DNA from: Planifilum fimeticola
GTDB taxonomy: Bacteria; Bacillota; Bacilli; Thermoactinomycetales; DSM-44946
Direction of reading: 5' to 3'
NCBI RefSeq assembly: GCF_003001905.1
Contig: NZ_PVNE01000013.1
Coordinates: forward strand, 32,436 to 96,435
Length of the DNA stretch: 64,000 nt
Notes under the pieces: model-generated
The model's input: only the letters and a program-made list of their open reading frames with translations
What the model was told of the DNA's origin: nothing
The model's database searches: none
Made by a program: the position numbers and the translations under genes
Shown: positions 42,647-52,029 of the stretch, piece by piece
Layout: each line of letters begins with the position of its first letter
Numbering within the stretch: the stretch's first letter is position 1

Positions 42647-44167
42647 GTGACCAACGGCGTCATCGGAGATCTGCTTCGACATCGAACGCGGCTGTCACCG
42701 GATCTGGAAGCGGTGGTTACGCCCACCAGGCGGCTGACGTATCGCGAGTACAACGAAATCGTCAACCGGCTTGCCCATTTTCTCCTTCAAAACAACGTCC
42801 AAAAAGGAGACCGGGTCGCCATTCTCAGCAAAAATCTCCACCCGTTTCCGGTCATCTACCTCGCCGCGGCCAAGATCGGCGCCATCACCGTGCCCATCAA
42901 CTGGCGTCAGAAGACCGATGAAATCAAGTACATATTGGAAAACTGCACGCCGAAGGTGCTCTTCTACGATGGCGATTTCAAGCAGGTGACCCCGCTTCTG
43001 GGGAGCCTCCCCTTCATCCAGCAGGAGATCCGCATCGCCAACGGGGAAGACACGACCGGCTTCGAGCACCTGATCCAGGGGTATCCGGCGGATGAACCCG
43101 AGGCGGACGTGGAGGAAAACGATCCCGCCCTGATCATCTACACCTCGGGCACCACCGGGCGCCCAAAGGGGGTCGTCTGCACCCACGCCAATGTGTTCCA
43201 TGCCGTGATCGGCAACTTGACCACCCTCGACCTGCGGTACCGGGACCGGTTTTTGTTCGTCACCCCCCTCTTCCACATCAGCGGGACGACGTTCATCATC
43301 GGCGCGCTCCTGCGGGGAATCACCCTGGTTCTCAACACCCAGTTTCATCCGGTGCAGATCTGGAATCTGATCGAATCGGAGAAGATCACGGGCATGTTTT
43401 CGGTTCCCTCCATGCTCAGCTACATGTATGAGATGGTGAAGACCCAGGACATCATGGCGCCGACGCTCCGCATGATCATATGCGGCGGGTCCCGGGTTCC
43501 GGAGCACCTGATCTCCGGTATGCACGAATGGGGCTATCAGGTGATACAGGTGTACGGTGCCACCGAATACTCGGGATCGATCACGTACTGGATGCCGGAG
43601 ATGGGTATGGACAAATGTTCCTCTGTCGGCAAATCCCAGTACTTGACTGAGATGAAGATCGTCGATCCCGTCACGGGCGAAGCCCTGCCGCCGGGCGAAA
43701 TCGGCGAAGTGGTTTGCCGGGGGCCCCTCGTCTTCGCAGGATACTGGAACAACCCGGAGGCCACGGAAGAAGTGATCCGCAACGGTTGGTACCACACCCG
43801 CGACGCGGGCTATATGGATGACGACGGCTTCCTCTACGTCGTGGACCGCCTGCGGGACATGATCATCACCAGCGGAGAGAAGGTGTTCCCCGCCCAGGTG
43901 GAGTCCGTGATCGGACAGCTGGAGGAAGTGGCGGAAGCCGCCGTCGTCGGCGTCAAGCACCCGGTGTGGGGAGAGCTAGCCCGGGCCTATGTGGTCCTGA
44001 AGGAAGGCGCCCAAATCTCGGAAGAAGAAATCATCGCCCACGTGCGGAAGCATATGGCGGACTACAGCCTGCACGAAGTGGAGTTCGTCAAGGAACTCCC
44101 GAAAAACAGCATGGGCAAAGTGATGAAATATGTCCTGCGCCAACACGCCAACCGGCAGGGGGCTTGA
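42647..44167 (+). CDS. AMP-dependent acyl-CoA synthetase, copy B
   Basis: Same length (506 residues) and motifs as copy A, with the same ribosome site and GTG start. The differences cluster: HANVFHAVIGN instead of HANLDSGANSI, HISGTTFIIGALL instead of HISGMVFIITALA, and GATEYSGSITYWMPEMGMDK instead of the copy A sequence. These fall where ANL enzymes line the acyl pocket, so the two copies probably use different acids. It has its own terminator, and copy A's terminator intervenes, so the copies may be expressed separately. Confidence 0.85.
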   Translation: MTNGVIGDLLRHRTRLSPDLEAVVTPTRRLTYREYNEIVNRLAHFLLQNNVQKGDRVAILSKNLHPFPVIYLAAAKIGAITVPINWRQKTDEIKYILENCTPKVLFYDGDFKQVTPLLGSLPFIQQEIRIANGEDTTGFEHLIQGYPADEPEADVEENDPALIIYTSGTTGRPKGVVCTHANVFHAVIGNLTTLDLRYRDRFLFVTPLFHISGTTFIIGALLRGITLVLNTQFHPVQIWNLIESEKITGMFSVPSMLSYMYEMVKTQDIMAPTLRMIICGGSRVPEHLISGMHEWGYQVIQVYGATEYSGSITYWMPEMGMDKCSSVGKSQYLTEMKIVDPVTGEALPPGEIGEVVCRGPLVFAGYWNNPEATEEVIRNGWYHTRDAGYMDDDGFLYVVDRLRDMIITSGEKVFPAQVESVIGQLEEVAEAAVVGVKHPVWGELARAYVVLKEGAQISEEEIIAHVRKHMADYSLHEVEFVKELPKNSMGKVMKYVLRQHANRQGA

Positions 44168-44193
44168 GTCCTTTTGTCCGGGGCATAACGGCG

Positions 44194-44236
44194 GGAGGGG
44201 CTTGCGGGAATGCCCGACAAAGCCCCTCCTTTTTTG
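44194..44236 (+). terminator. Terminator after copy B
   Basis: Stem GGAGGGGCTT / AAGCCCCTCC-type followed by TTTTTT. Confidence 0.85.
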
Positions 44237-44321
44237 CCATTCGTCGATATGCATTGCCTTTCAAAGGCGCCCGCTTCCGGTCCCGGGCAAAGCGCCGTGA
44301 CGGAAGTCTCCGATGGAAACC

Positions 44322-45521
44322 CTACGCCGTCTCACAGCGTTCGAGAACCTGGCCGGCGATGTGGAAGCCGATCTTGAGGGAGGCGGTGGCCGCCGGTGAC
44401 GGTGCGTTGCATACGTGCATCCCCCGTTCGGAACGAAGGATCACAAAGTCATCCACCAGCCGGCCGTCCCTGGACAGCGCCTGGGCGCGCACTCCCGCCG
44501 GCGCGGGAACGAGGTCGTCGGATGTCAGCTCCGGGAGGTATTGCCGGATCATCTTCACCATGGCACTTTTGCTGAAGGAACGGACCATTTCACCGATTCC
44601 CTCGCGCATGTACCGGAAGGCGATCTTCCAGAAGGCGGGATAAGTAAGCACCTCCAGCGCATCCCCCAAACGGATGTCTCGCTTTCGGTACCCCTCCCGC
44701 TTCAGAGCCAACACTGCGTTCGGTCCCACGTGCACCGTCCCGTCGATCATGCGCGTAAAGTGAACCCCGAGAAAGGGAAACGCCGGATTGGGTACGGGAT
44801 AGATCAGGTTCTTCACCAGATGGCGCTTTTCCGGACGAAGCTCATAATACTCCCCGCGGAAGGGTACGATCTTCAGATCAAGCGAAACCCGGGCCCTTCG
44901 GGCGATCCGGTCGCTGAACAACCCGGCACAGTTGATCAAAAACCGCGTCCGCACCGTTTCGCCGCTTGTGTGCACCTCCGTAAATTCCCGGTGCTCCTCG
45001 ATCTCCTCCACTTCGGCGGAGGTCCGGATCTCGGCCCCCTTCTCCTCCGCCATCGCCGCCAGCACCTGCAGTACCCGCCTGAAATCCACGATCCCCGTGT
45101 CCGGAACGTAAAGGGCCTCCAGCCCCCGGACGTGGGGCTCCCTCTCCCTGAGCTCCTCCGGACTCCATTTTTCAAGTCGCAAACCATTGGCAACTCCCCG
45201 GCGATACAGGGCCTCCAACTGCGGCCGTTCCTCATCCCTGACCGCCACGATCACCTTTCCGCACCGCTCGTGGGGAATGTCGTGTCTCCTGCAGAAGTCG
45301 TACATCGCCCGGCTTCCCTCAACGGCGAAACGCGCCTTTAAGCTTCCCGGACGATAGTAGATGCCGGAATGAATCACCCCGCTGTTGCGGCCCGTCTGAT
45401 GCAGCCCGAGGGCCTTTTCCTTCTCCAACACCAGGACCTTCGCTCCCGGGGCGGAGGAGACCAGATGATACGCCGTGGAGATCCCCACAATCCCTCCGCC
45501 GATGATCGTAAAGTCAAACAT
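44322..45521 (-). CDS. lhgO: L-2-hydroxyglutarate oxidase/dehydrogenase
   Basis: The 399-residue FAD enzyme starts with the dinucleotide-binding fold MFDFTIIGGGIVGISTAY and has LHQTGRNSGVIHSGIYY, a hallmark of LhgO. PVPNPAFPFLGVHFTRMIDG and a C-terminal VCNAPSPAATASLKIG follow. It oxidises L-2-hydroxyglutarate to 2-oxoglutarate, feeding electrons to the membrane chain. ATG 45521 follows AGGAAGGAG. It is convergent with the acyl-CoA synthetases. Confidence 0.85.
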   Translation of the reverse strand: MFDFTIIGGGIVGISTAYHLVSSAPGAKVLVLEKEKALGLHQTGRNSGVIHSGIYYRPGSLKARFAVEGSRAMYDFCRRHDIPHERCGKVIVAVRDEERPQLEALYRRGVANGLRLEKWSPEELREREPHVRGLEALYVPDTGIVDFRRVLQVLAAMAEEKGAEIRTSAEVEEIEEHREFTEVHTSGETVRTRFLINCAGLFSDRIARRARVSLDLKIVPFRGEYYELRPEKRHLVKNLIYPVPNPAFPFLGVHFTRMIDGTVHVGPNAVLALKREGYRKRDIRLGDALEVLTYPAFWKIAFRYMREGIGEMVRSFSKSAMVKMIRQYLPELTSDDLVPAPAGVRAQALSRDGRLVDDFVILRSERGMHVCNAPSPAATASLKIGFHIAGQVLERCETA

Positions 45522-45688
45522 CCGATTTCTCCTTCCTGCTTCAGGGTTCTTGCTTCCCGAGATCAGGAAAATCCTGGGCATAGATCGCCCGGCTCCTTCA
45601 GTGGATTCCCGTTATGCCTTGGATAAAAACCCCGGCAGCCACTCCCGACGCCAGGCTCTCCTTCACCCTCTGCGCCCTTTGCCGCCGA

Positions 45689-47290
45689 TTACCCGGTGAT
45701 ATCCCTCCTCCGGTACCCGGCGTAACCCGCAAGGGTGAAGAGGAGAGAAAGCAGGAAGAGCACGAGTACAGGTTCCGGACGGAAGGATTCCACCAACAGC
45801 TCCGGCACGTGGTGAAAGGCGGAAATCCCGCTCAGCCAATCGGGAAATCTCAATAGATCGCCGAAATAAACGGCGATGAAGCAAAAGGTGAAATACAGCC
45901 AAACCAGGTGAACCGCCCTCGGCGCAAAACCGATCAACAGGAGGGCGAGGCCGAGCACCACCCACATGGCCGGAAGATAGACGAGGACGGATTGAACCAG
46001 CTCCCCAAAGGTTGCGACCCCCTCCAGGACCGAAGCCCCCGCCGACCAGATGCCCAGGGCGACCATGATCTGCATCAACGCCGAGACGAGCAGCGCGGCG
46101 GCGCCGTAGGAAAACATCATGGTCCACCGGGATACGGCTCCGCTGTAAAACAGTTCGGACCGGCTCTGGTTTTCCTCCCCCTGCAACTTCAACACGGTCA
46201 GGAGGGCGGGAACGATGCTGAACAGGGTGACGATGACGATGAGCAGCGTCAAAAATTGTTTCGTCAAGTCGGAGTCGTCCTCTCCCAACATCTGCAGGAT
46301 CAACTCCATGTCGCCGTAATAGGTTTCCAATTCCCCGAGAATCGCTCCGAAGGAAGCGCTGAGCAGGAAGAGGCCGATCGCCCAGAAAAAGACGGTCGTC
46401 CTCTGCTGGCGCAGGACAAAGCCGAAGGGAGTCCTCAACAAGGCGGTGGCACGCGCCCTCCCCTTGCGGGCGGGGAGGAACCCGGCGCCCATGTCGCGGA
46501 CGGCGTGGAGGTAAAAGGAAAGGGCGATGAGAAGAGCCGCGGCCGCCGCCGTCATCCAAACCGGCCACCACTCGTTTTCCAGGAACACATAGGCCCTGGA
46601 CACCCATCCCAGGGGCGAAAGGAGGGATGCCGCCTCCGCCTCCACATCCCCGACCGCCCGCAGGACGTAAAGGGCGATCAGGGCGCCGAAGGCAAACCCC
46701 TGCGCTCCCCGGGAGGTTTCCGCGAGCTGAGCGCACAGGGCGGTGATGCCGGCGAAGAGGACGCCCGCGCTCCCCAGAAGGGCCCCGTACAAAAAGGCGC
46801 TCTCCGTCGTCAGGCCGTCCAGGTCGGTGCGGCTGAGCACCGCTCCGATCAGCAGGGCCAGCAATCCGTTGACGATCAGGGCTTCCACCAGCGCGGCGCC
46901 CAGATAGGCCAATCGCCCCACCGGCAGGGAACGGATCAGCTCCAGCCGCCCCTCCTCTTCATCGGTCCGGGTCGCTCCGCCGACGAGCAAAATATTCATC
47001 ACCGCCGCGGCGATGGCGGAAAACATCAGCATTTCGGTGGCAAAGGCCAAGGACGTGGTGAAGTCGGACGTATCGTATCCCGGGCCCAGCATCGCTTTCA
47101 TGGCGGGGTTTTTCATGGTCAGGGCAAAACCCGCGAGATCTTCCTCCGTCTTGTAGACGGTCGGGTAGGCGGACGCCGCCGACACCGTGACCAGAAGGAT
47201 GCCGGCCAACCAGACGGCGATTTTCAGGCGGTCCTTCCGGAACAGGAGCTTGATCAGGCTTCCGGTGCCTCTGAAACGTTCCCTCCTCAT
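45689..47290 (-). CDS. ABC-2 type multidrug exporter permease, two-half form
   Basis: The 533-residue permease has about twelve membrane segments in two similar halves, as in TetR-associated antibiotic exporters of actinomycetes and bacilli. ATG 47290 overlaps the ATPase stop (ATGA). It is the last gene of a tetR-ATPase-permease operon. The substrate is unknown. Confidence 0.8.
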   Translation of the reverse strand: MRRERFRGTGSLIKLLFRKDRLKIAVWLAGILLVTVSAASAYPTVYKTEEDLAGFALTMKNPAMKAMLGPGYDTSDFTTSLAFATEMLMFSAIAAAVMNILLVGGATRTDEEEGRLELIRSLPVGRLAYLGAALVEALIVNGLLALLIGAVLSRTDLDGLTTESAFLYGALLGSAGVLFAGITALCAQLAETSRGAQGFAFGALIALYVLRAVGDVEAEAASLLSPLGWVSRAYVFLENEWWPVWMTAAAAALLIALSFYLHAVRDMGAGFLPARKGRARATALLRTPFGFVLRQQRTTVFFWAIGLFLLSASFGAILGELETYYGDMELILQMLGEDDSDLTKQFLTLLIVIVTLFSIVPALLTVLKLQGEENQSRSELFYSGAVSRWTMMFSYGAAALLVSALMQIMVALGIWSAGASVLEGVATFGELVQSVLVYLPAMWVVLGLALLLIGFAPRAVHLVWLYFTFCFIAVYFGDLLRFPDWLSGISAFHHVPELLVESFRPEPVLVLFLLSLLFTLAGYAGYRRRDITG

Positions 47291-48189
47291 TCCGCCGTCC
47301 CCCCGGCTTCCGCGCCCTCGTAATACCGCATGAAGAGGTCCTCCAGGGTGGGCGGCAGGCATTCCAACTGTTCAATGCCGAACCGGCAGATGTGCCGGAT
47401 CACCGCATCCAGCTCCTCCCCGTCCACCTGGAAATTCAACGCGCCGTCCCTTTCCTCCAGGTGATGGACTCCCTTAAGTTCCCGCAGACCGTCCGGCGGC
47501 CGCTTCGTCCGGAGGATGACGTTCATGCGGGTCAGATGGCGCAGATCGGCGAGGGAACCTTCTTCGATGATCTTCCCCTGCCGGATGATCGCCACCTTAT
47601 CGCACAATTTCTCCACTTCGGACAGGATGTGGCTGGACAAAAACACCGTCTTCCCCTCCGCCTTGGCTTCCCGGACGCATTCCTGGAAGGTGCGCTCCAT
47701 CAAGGGATCCAATCCGGAGGTAGGCTCATCCAACAGGTACAGATCGGCATCCTGGGCGAAGGCGGCCACCAGGGCCACCTTTTGCCGGTTCCCCTTGGAG
47801 TAGGTGCGACACTTTTTCCGCGGGTCCAATCCGAACCGCTCCAACAGCTCTTCCCTTTTGTTCTGATTTCCGTTTCCCCTCAGTTTCAACAGCAGATCGA
47901 TGACCTCGCCCCCGGTCAGATTGGGCCACAGGTTCACATCGCCGGGGACGTAGGCGATCCGCCGATGGATCTCCACCGCATCCTTCCACACGTCTTTCCC
48001 GAAAATCCGCGCCGAACCGCTCGTCGCCTTCAGCATCCCGAGCAAAATCCGAATCGTCGTCGATTTTCCGGCTCCGTTGGGCCCGATGAAACCGTAGACC
48101 TCCCCTTCGCCGACAGTCAGATCGATGGAATCGAGGGCGGTGAAATTCCTGAACCGCTTCGTGACGCGCCTCACCTCGATGACGCTCAT
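47287..48189 (-). CDS. ABC exporter ATP-binding protein (drug-resistance type)
   Basis: The 300-residue ATPase has Walker A GPNGAGKSTT, signature YSKGNRQKV and Walker B LYLLDEPTSGLDP. It also has the C-terminal extension (about 215-300) common in drug and bacteriocin exporters. ATG 48189 overlaps the TetR stop. Confidence 0.85.
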   Translation of the reverse strand: MSVIEVRRVTKRFRNFTALDSIDLTVGEGEVYGFIGPNGAGKSTTIRILLGMLKATSGSARIFGKDVWKDAVEIHRRIAYVPGDVNLWPNLTGGEVIDLLLKLRGNGNQNKREELLERFGLDPRKKCRTYSKGNRQKVALVAAFAQDADLYLLDEPTSGLDPLMERTFQECVREAKAEGKTVFLSSHILSEVEKLCDKVAIIRQGKIIEEGSLADLRHLTRMNVILRTKRPPDGLRELKGVHHLEERDGALNFQVDGEELDAVIRHICRFGIEQLECLPPTLEDLFMRYYEGAEAGGTAE

Positions 48190-48842
48190 CCCTCTTCTCC
48201 CCCCTGCTTGTAAAAGCACGTTTTCAAAATATGAAGGTATTGTTCAAACTCGTCCCACAGGCGCTGAAACTCCGCGGGCTCCGGCTTTTTTTGTTTGAAC
48301 CGCTCCATCATGTCGCCGGCATATCCCTTGATCGCCCATTCGATCAATTGACGGGCCCGATCGGGATCCACGTCGTCCCGGAACCGGCCGCGGTCATACT
48401 TCTTGTTCTCATAGACCTTGCCGAATCCGTAACGCATCACCCGATCCAGTTTCCCCTTCAGCTCGATCGGCAGGTCCTCCGCATCCGTCAGGAAGAAGTG
48501 GGTCAAAAAACGGCTGATCTCCGGATGTTCGGTGAAAAATTGCCATTTCACCCGGGAGATATGGGCCAGACGGTCGATCACATCGTCGATCGAGTCGTCG
48601 ATTTTGTCCAAAAACTCCCGTTGCACAGCGTCCAGGCTGAGATCTATCAGATGCCAGTAAAGCTCCTTCTTGCTGTTGAAGTAATAGAACAGCATCCCCT
48701 TTCCGATCCCGGCTTCCTGAACGATCCGGTTGGTGGAGGCCCGGTCGTATCCCTGTTCTCCGAATTCCTTCAAGGCCGCGCGGATGATCCGATTCTGCTT
48801 GTCCGAATCCAACTTTTCGAAGGACTTGAGTGCGTATCCCAT
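48186..48842 (-). CDS. TetR/AcrR-family regulator
   Basis: The 218-residue protein has the TetR helix-turn-helix at residues 15-62 (RIIRAALKEFGEQGYD, then IVQEAGIGKGMLFYYFNSK) and a helical ligand domain. It heads the operon with the ABC exporter, and two GACC-N5-GGTC sites flank the promoter, so it probably represses itself and the exporter until a drug-like ligand binds. Confidence 0.9.
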   Translation of the reverse strand: MGYALKSFEKLDSDKQNRIIRAALKEFGEQGYDRASTNRIVQEAGIGKGMLFYYFNSKKELYWHLIDLSLDAVQREFLDKIDDSIDDVIDRLAHISRVKWQFFTEHPEISRFLTHFFLTDAEDLPIELKGKLDRVMRYGFGKVYENKKYDRGRFRDDVDPDRARQLIEWAIKGYAGDMMERFKQKKPEPAEFQRLWDEFEQYLHILKTCFYKQGGEEG

Positions 48843-48868
48843 TTCGGTTCTCTACACCCCCTCATATC

Positions 48869-48917
48869 GACCGTACTGGTCTAATTTTAGGGTATCAAAA
48901 TCGACCACCCTGGTCAA
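48869..48917 (-). promoter_or_regulatory. tetR-ABC operon promoter with two operator copies
   Basis: Minus-strand TTGACC (48912-48917), 17 bases, TACCCT (48889-48894). Operator half-sites GACC-N5-GGTC occur at 48903-48915, overlapping the -35, and at 48869-48881, near the start point, 34 bases apart. Confidence 0.7.
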
Positions 48918-49322
48918 TTCCTTGCCGAAAAAAAGAATCCGGAGGGATATCCGGATCCGGCAGGCGAACGAACTGGAGCGTGCACCTTGAAGCGAGGCTG
49001 GATGCTCTTTTTTCCCGTGCAAACTCGCACATTTCCCTTTTGAAAAGGGGGATCGTCCATTTTATCTCAATGTTGTGATAAAACATGAGCAACACAGCAC
49101 CGACAGCATGTCCGAGGTATCCGGGTCATCAAAGGTTGTGATCGCCGACCCGAGCACCGATAGGCACAGAAGCATCAAGGGAGCGGTTCCACCTCAACCG
49201 GGCCTTTTACCCCTTAAATTCCCCTATAGGAACGCGGACGAGCCCGAACGGATTCCGGCGTCTTCAAAAGCCGAAGGGGACCGCACGGGTACTCGGCGCA
49301 GGTCCCCTTCAAGTTCCGCTTC
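48918..49322. other. Gene-free stretch between the tetR operon and the SIS gene
   Basis: About 400 bases. It contains the minus-strand terminator at 49264-49310 and some short imperfect hairpins. I see no convincing coding frame or RNA element. Confidence 0.4.
49264..49310 (-). terminator. Terminator of the PTS operon
   Basis: Ten-pair stem GAAGGGGACC / GGTCCCCTTC followed on the minus strand by GGCTTTTG, beyond the SIS gene stop. Confidence 0.5.
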
Positions 49323-50069
49323 CTATTCGTCCTCGCCGTCCAAAAGCGGGATCCGCTTCCGGTACCGGGCGATCAGGCGCTTGTTGTGCCCGTCGGCGCC
49401 CTCGAGGTTGCCGCTCAGAAAAACCGGCGGCTCCACGCCGCTCTCGGCCAGCAGGGCGACGGCCTCGGCCAGGATGCCGTTTAAGAGGGTCGCCCCGGTC
49501 ACCGTGGACGAGGGGGCGAAGGGAACGTCCACCTTGGGGTGCGTCAGCAGGGCATCCCCGACCGGCGCGTGATTGTCGATGACCAGATCGACCACCTCGT
49601 GCAGTCGCTTGCCGCCATGATGGCGCGGCGGCTGGCTTTGCGCGTACTTCAGGGAGGTGATCGCGATCACGCAGGCTCCCTGCGTTTTGGCGTACAAGGC
49701 CACGTCGACGGGCACCGGGTTGCGGCCGGAGGTGGAGAGGACGAACACCACGTCCTCCTCCCGAAAATCCTGATCCGCCAAAAAGGTCGCGGCATAGCCG
49801 TTTTGCCGCTCCAGCCGGGAGGAGCGGACGGCCCCTTCGTGCAGCATCAGGGGTTCGATCAGAATCGGCTTGACCGGCACCAGCCCCCCGGCCCGGTAAA
49901 ACACCTCCTCCGTCAACAGGTGCGAATGGCCGCAGCCGAACAGCTGGACGATCCCGCCCCGCCGCAACCCTTCCGCGACCCGGCGGGCGGCCTCCCGCAG
50001 CCGGTCGCCTTCCTCCTTTTCGATCAAGGTGAGCAGCTCATGGACCCTTTGAAAATAATCCTCCAGCAT
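49323..50069 (-). CDS. SIS-domain sugar-phosphate-binding protein
   Basis: The 248-residue protein has the SIS fold with LFGCGHSHLLTEEVFYRAGG and VFVLSTSGRNPVPVDVA, the phosphosugar-binding loops. It belongs to the single-SIS group often annotated UPF0309 or sugar isomerase domain. ATG 50069 has GGGGGTGG upstream. It is the last gene of the PTS operon and probably isomerises or deaminates the phosphosugar, which is inference. Confidence 0.8.
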   Translation of the reverse strand: MLEDYFQRVHELLTLIEKEEGDRLREAARRVAEGLRRGGIVQLFGCGHSHLLTEEVFYRAGGLVPVKPILIEPLMLHEGAVRSSRLERQNGYAATFLADQDFREEDVVFVLSTSGRNPVPVDVALYAKTQGACVIAITSLKYAQSQPPRHHGGKRLHEVVDLVIDNHAPVGDALLTHPKVDVPFAPSSTVTGATLLNGILAEAVALLAESGVEPPVFLSGNLEGADGHNKRLIARYRKRIPLLDGEDE

Positions 50070-50181
50070 GTTTCCACCCCCGATGGTCGGAACTTTGATG
50101 GAGAAGCGGGCCTGAGACGAAAGGGGAAGCAGCGCTCCACCGGCACGGCACTTTCTCCCGGCGGCTCCTCCACCCTTTTCA

Positions 50182-50928
50182 TCATCCAGGCGCCTCAGCC
50201 AACCGCTCCTGCTCCCTCCGCAGGATTTCCGCCATTTTGTCCACCGCCGCATCGATCACCCTTTTCCCCTTCTCCTTCGTGGCGAGGGTCGCATCGCCGA
50301 GGACGGCCGTCTCCGTGATCTCCTCCCAGGGCGTCGGAGTCAGATCCGCCTCCTCCGGAAACGCCGGCACGTCCCGGATCGCCCGCTCCATGTCCACGAA
50401 TTCTTCGGCGAGATAGAGCATGTAGGAGGTTTCCAGTTCGCAGGCGTGAAAATAGGCGGCGTGGACCGCCGGCGTCTCCCGCACTTCCCGGATCGCCTCC
50501 CGGGTCCCGGGATAAAAGAAATGGTACACCTTCAGCTCCCGGATTTCGTCGTAGAGGATTCGGGCCGCCTCCTTCAGGGCCGGAGCGTTGCCCAGGTGTC
50601 CGTTGATCACCCCCAGGATGCGAACCCCCTGAAAGTGGAGGCTTCGGCCGATGTCGACGATCAGCCGGATCAGGGTCTCATTGGAGACGTGGAGGCTACC
50701 CGGAAAGCGGCGAAGGCTCCAGACCTGGCCGTAGGGAAGAACGGGCAGCTGAAGCGCGCCGGTCCGTTCGGCCACCCGCCGGGCCAGGCGCTCCGCCAGC
50801 AGATTGTCCGTCCCCAGGGGAAGATGGGGACCGTGGGCCTCCACCGCCCCCACCGGAAGCAGGGCAGTGTAACGGGCCTTTCGGACCGCCTCCCGAAAAT
50901 CAAAGGAACTCAAATGATCGTACCGCAC
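50182..50928 (-). CDS. Creatininase-family amidohydrolase
   Basis: The 248-residue protein has the family metal-binding start LPVGAVEAHGPHLPLGTDN (Glu, His, Asp ligands) and NGHLGNAPAL later. Members hydrolyse cyclic or linear amides such as creatinine or FAPy-type compounds. GTG 50928 has AAAGGGGG six bases upstream, better than the ATG at 50952. Within the sugar-acid PTS operon it may open an amide or lactone of the imported compound. Confidence 0.85.
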   Translation of the reverse strand: MRYDHLSSFDFREAVRKARYTALLPVGAVEAHGPHLPLGTDNLLAERLARRVAERTGALQLPVLPYGQVWSLRRFPGSLHVSNETLIRLIVDIGRSLHFQGVRILGVINGHLGNAPALKEAARILYDEIRELKVYHFFYPGTREAIREVRETPAVHAAYFHACELETSYMLYLAEEFVDMERAIRDVPAFPEEADLTPTPWEEITETAVLGDATLATKEKGKRVIDAAVDKMAEILRREQERLAEAPG

Positions 50929-50977
50929 CGCGCTTCCCCCTTTCCGGTACATCGGGAAAGCCTTCCGCCTCCCCGGA

Positions 50978-51970
50978 TCAAGTTTTAAAGGCGAAACACC
51001 GGGCGGGATTATCGAAGAAAAACTTGCGGACCAGCCGCTCCCCGTCCAACCCCCTCCGGTCCGCCTCATCCACCAGCCGAGGCACCCACTTGGCGATGAT
51101 GTACGCCAACCCCAACCCGTGGTCATAATGCTTGTAGTAACTTTTCCGGGCGGTGTCGCCGCTGATCAGGATCTGGTCCTCGTATCCCTTCTCCACCAGC
51201 GACAAGATGCAATCGATCCGCATGCTCTCCGGCCCGTATTTGATCTTGCCGATCCCGTCAAAGCAGAGAAACGCCCCGGTCTTGGCCACCTGTTCGTGGT
51301 AATAGGGATCCGGGTTGCGGTCCATGTGTCCGAAGCTGACGCAGGAGAGATCCACCCCCTCCTCCCTCAAAATCTCCATCTGCTCCAGGGCCATCGTGCC
51401 CGACTCCGTGTGGGAATGGATCGGCGCCTTCGTCTCGTGATGGGCGCGGGCCACCGCCCGGATCGTCTTGATCTCCAGCGGCGTGATGCGGTTGTACCCC
51501 GTTCCGAACTTCACCTGGCCGCCCTTGCAGGGCGTTCCCTCCAAGCCCTCCTCCACTTCCCGGATCACGAATTCGGCCAGTTGATGGATGGAAGCCTCGT
51601 CGATCCACCGATAATAGGTTTCATAGTCCCCGATCAGCCCTCTCAGGCGCTCCGGCAGCTGCGCCGACCATAAAAAGCTCTTGTTGAAGCCGGCGGTGCC
51701 GATCACGAAGATTCCCGTCTCCTCGGCGATCGCCTTCACTTCCTCCACGCGGCGGCCGTAGTCGACCGCCGTCGCATCCACGATCGTCCGGCCGCCGTGA
51801 CGCTTGAAGTCCAGCACGTCCCGCTTCGTCTTTTCCTTGTCGTCCAGAAGCAGATCGTCCTCCCCCCGCTCCCGCCAGTAGGGCGGGATGCAGACGAGAT
51901 GTTCGTGGGAATAGGTGAATCCCATCTCCTGCGGATCGATGTCTCCCGTCAGGGTGCGCACAAAACTCAC
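50978..51970 (-). CDS. Phosphotriesterase-family hydrolase (probable phospho-furanose lactonase)
   Basis: The 330-residue TIM-barrel protein has the PTE metal ligands: HEHL at the N-terminus, a barrel Lys in GGQVKFGTGYN, His in PIHSHTESG, His in FGHMDRNPD and Asp in ISGDTARK. PTE-family enzymes linked to ascorbate-type PTS genes in Mycoplasma have been shown to act as lactonases on phosphorylated furanose lactones. The context here supports that role over organophosphate hydrolysis. Confidence 0.8.
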   Translation of the reverse strand: MSFVRTLTGDIDPQEMGFTYSHEHLVCIPPYWRERGEDDLLLDDKEKTKRDVLDFKRHGGRTIVDATAVDYGRRVEEVKAIAEETGIFVIGTAGFNKSFLWSAQLPERLRGLIGDYETYYRWIDEASIHQLAEFVIREVEEGLEGTPCKGGQVKFGTGYNRITPLEIKTIRAVARAHHETKAPIHSHTESGTMALEQMEILREEGVDLSCVSFGHMDRNPDPYYHEQVAKTGAFLCFDGIGKIKYGPESMRIDCILSLVEKGYEDQILISGDTARKSYYKHYDHGLGLAYIIAKWVPRLVDEADRRGLDGERLVRKFFFDNPARCFAFKT

Positions 51971-52029
51971 GATTGCCTCCCCCCGCTCCTCGAATTTCCT
52001 CCCCGCATCCGCCTCCCCGCTTCAGGGGA

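Larger units (their letters stand above)
40699..44167 (+). repeat. Tandem direct duplication of about 1.59 kb
   Basis: Copy A spans about 40699-42290 and copy B about 42577-44167. Both include the leader (CCTTTATAT..., AATATACTAACATGACA) and the whole acyl-CoA synthetase gene. Identity is near-complete except in a few coding patches; sequence diverges directly after the stop codons. Confidence 0.9.

Noticed and set aside
49182..49197. Minus-strand AGGTGGAACCGC resembling a T-box motif
   Set aside because: No specifier or antiterminator structure, no downstream aminoacyl-tRNA synthetase or amino acid gene, and the match to the full T-box consensus is incomplete.
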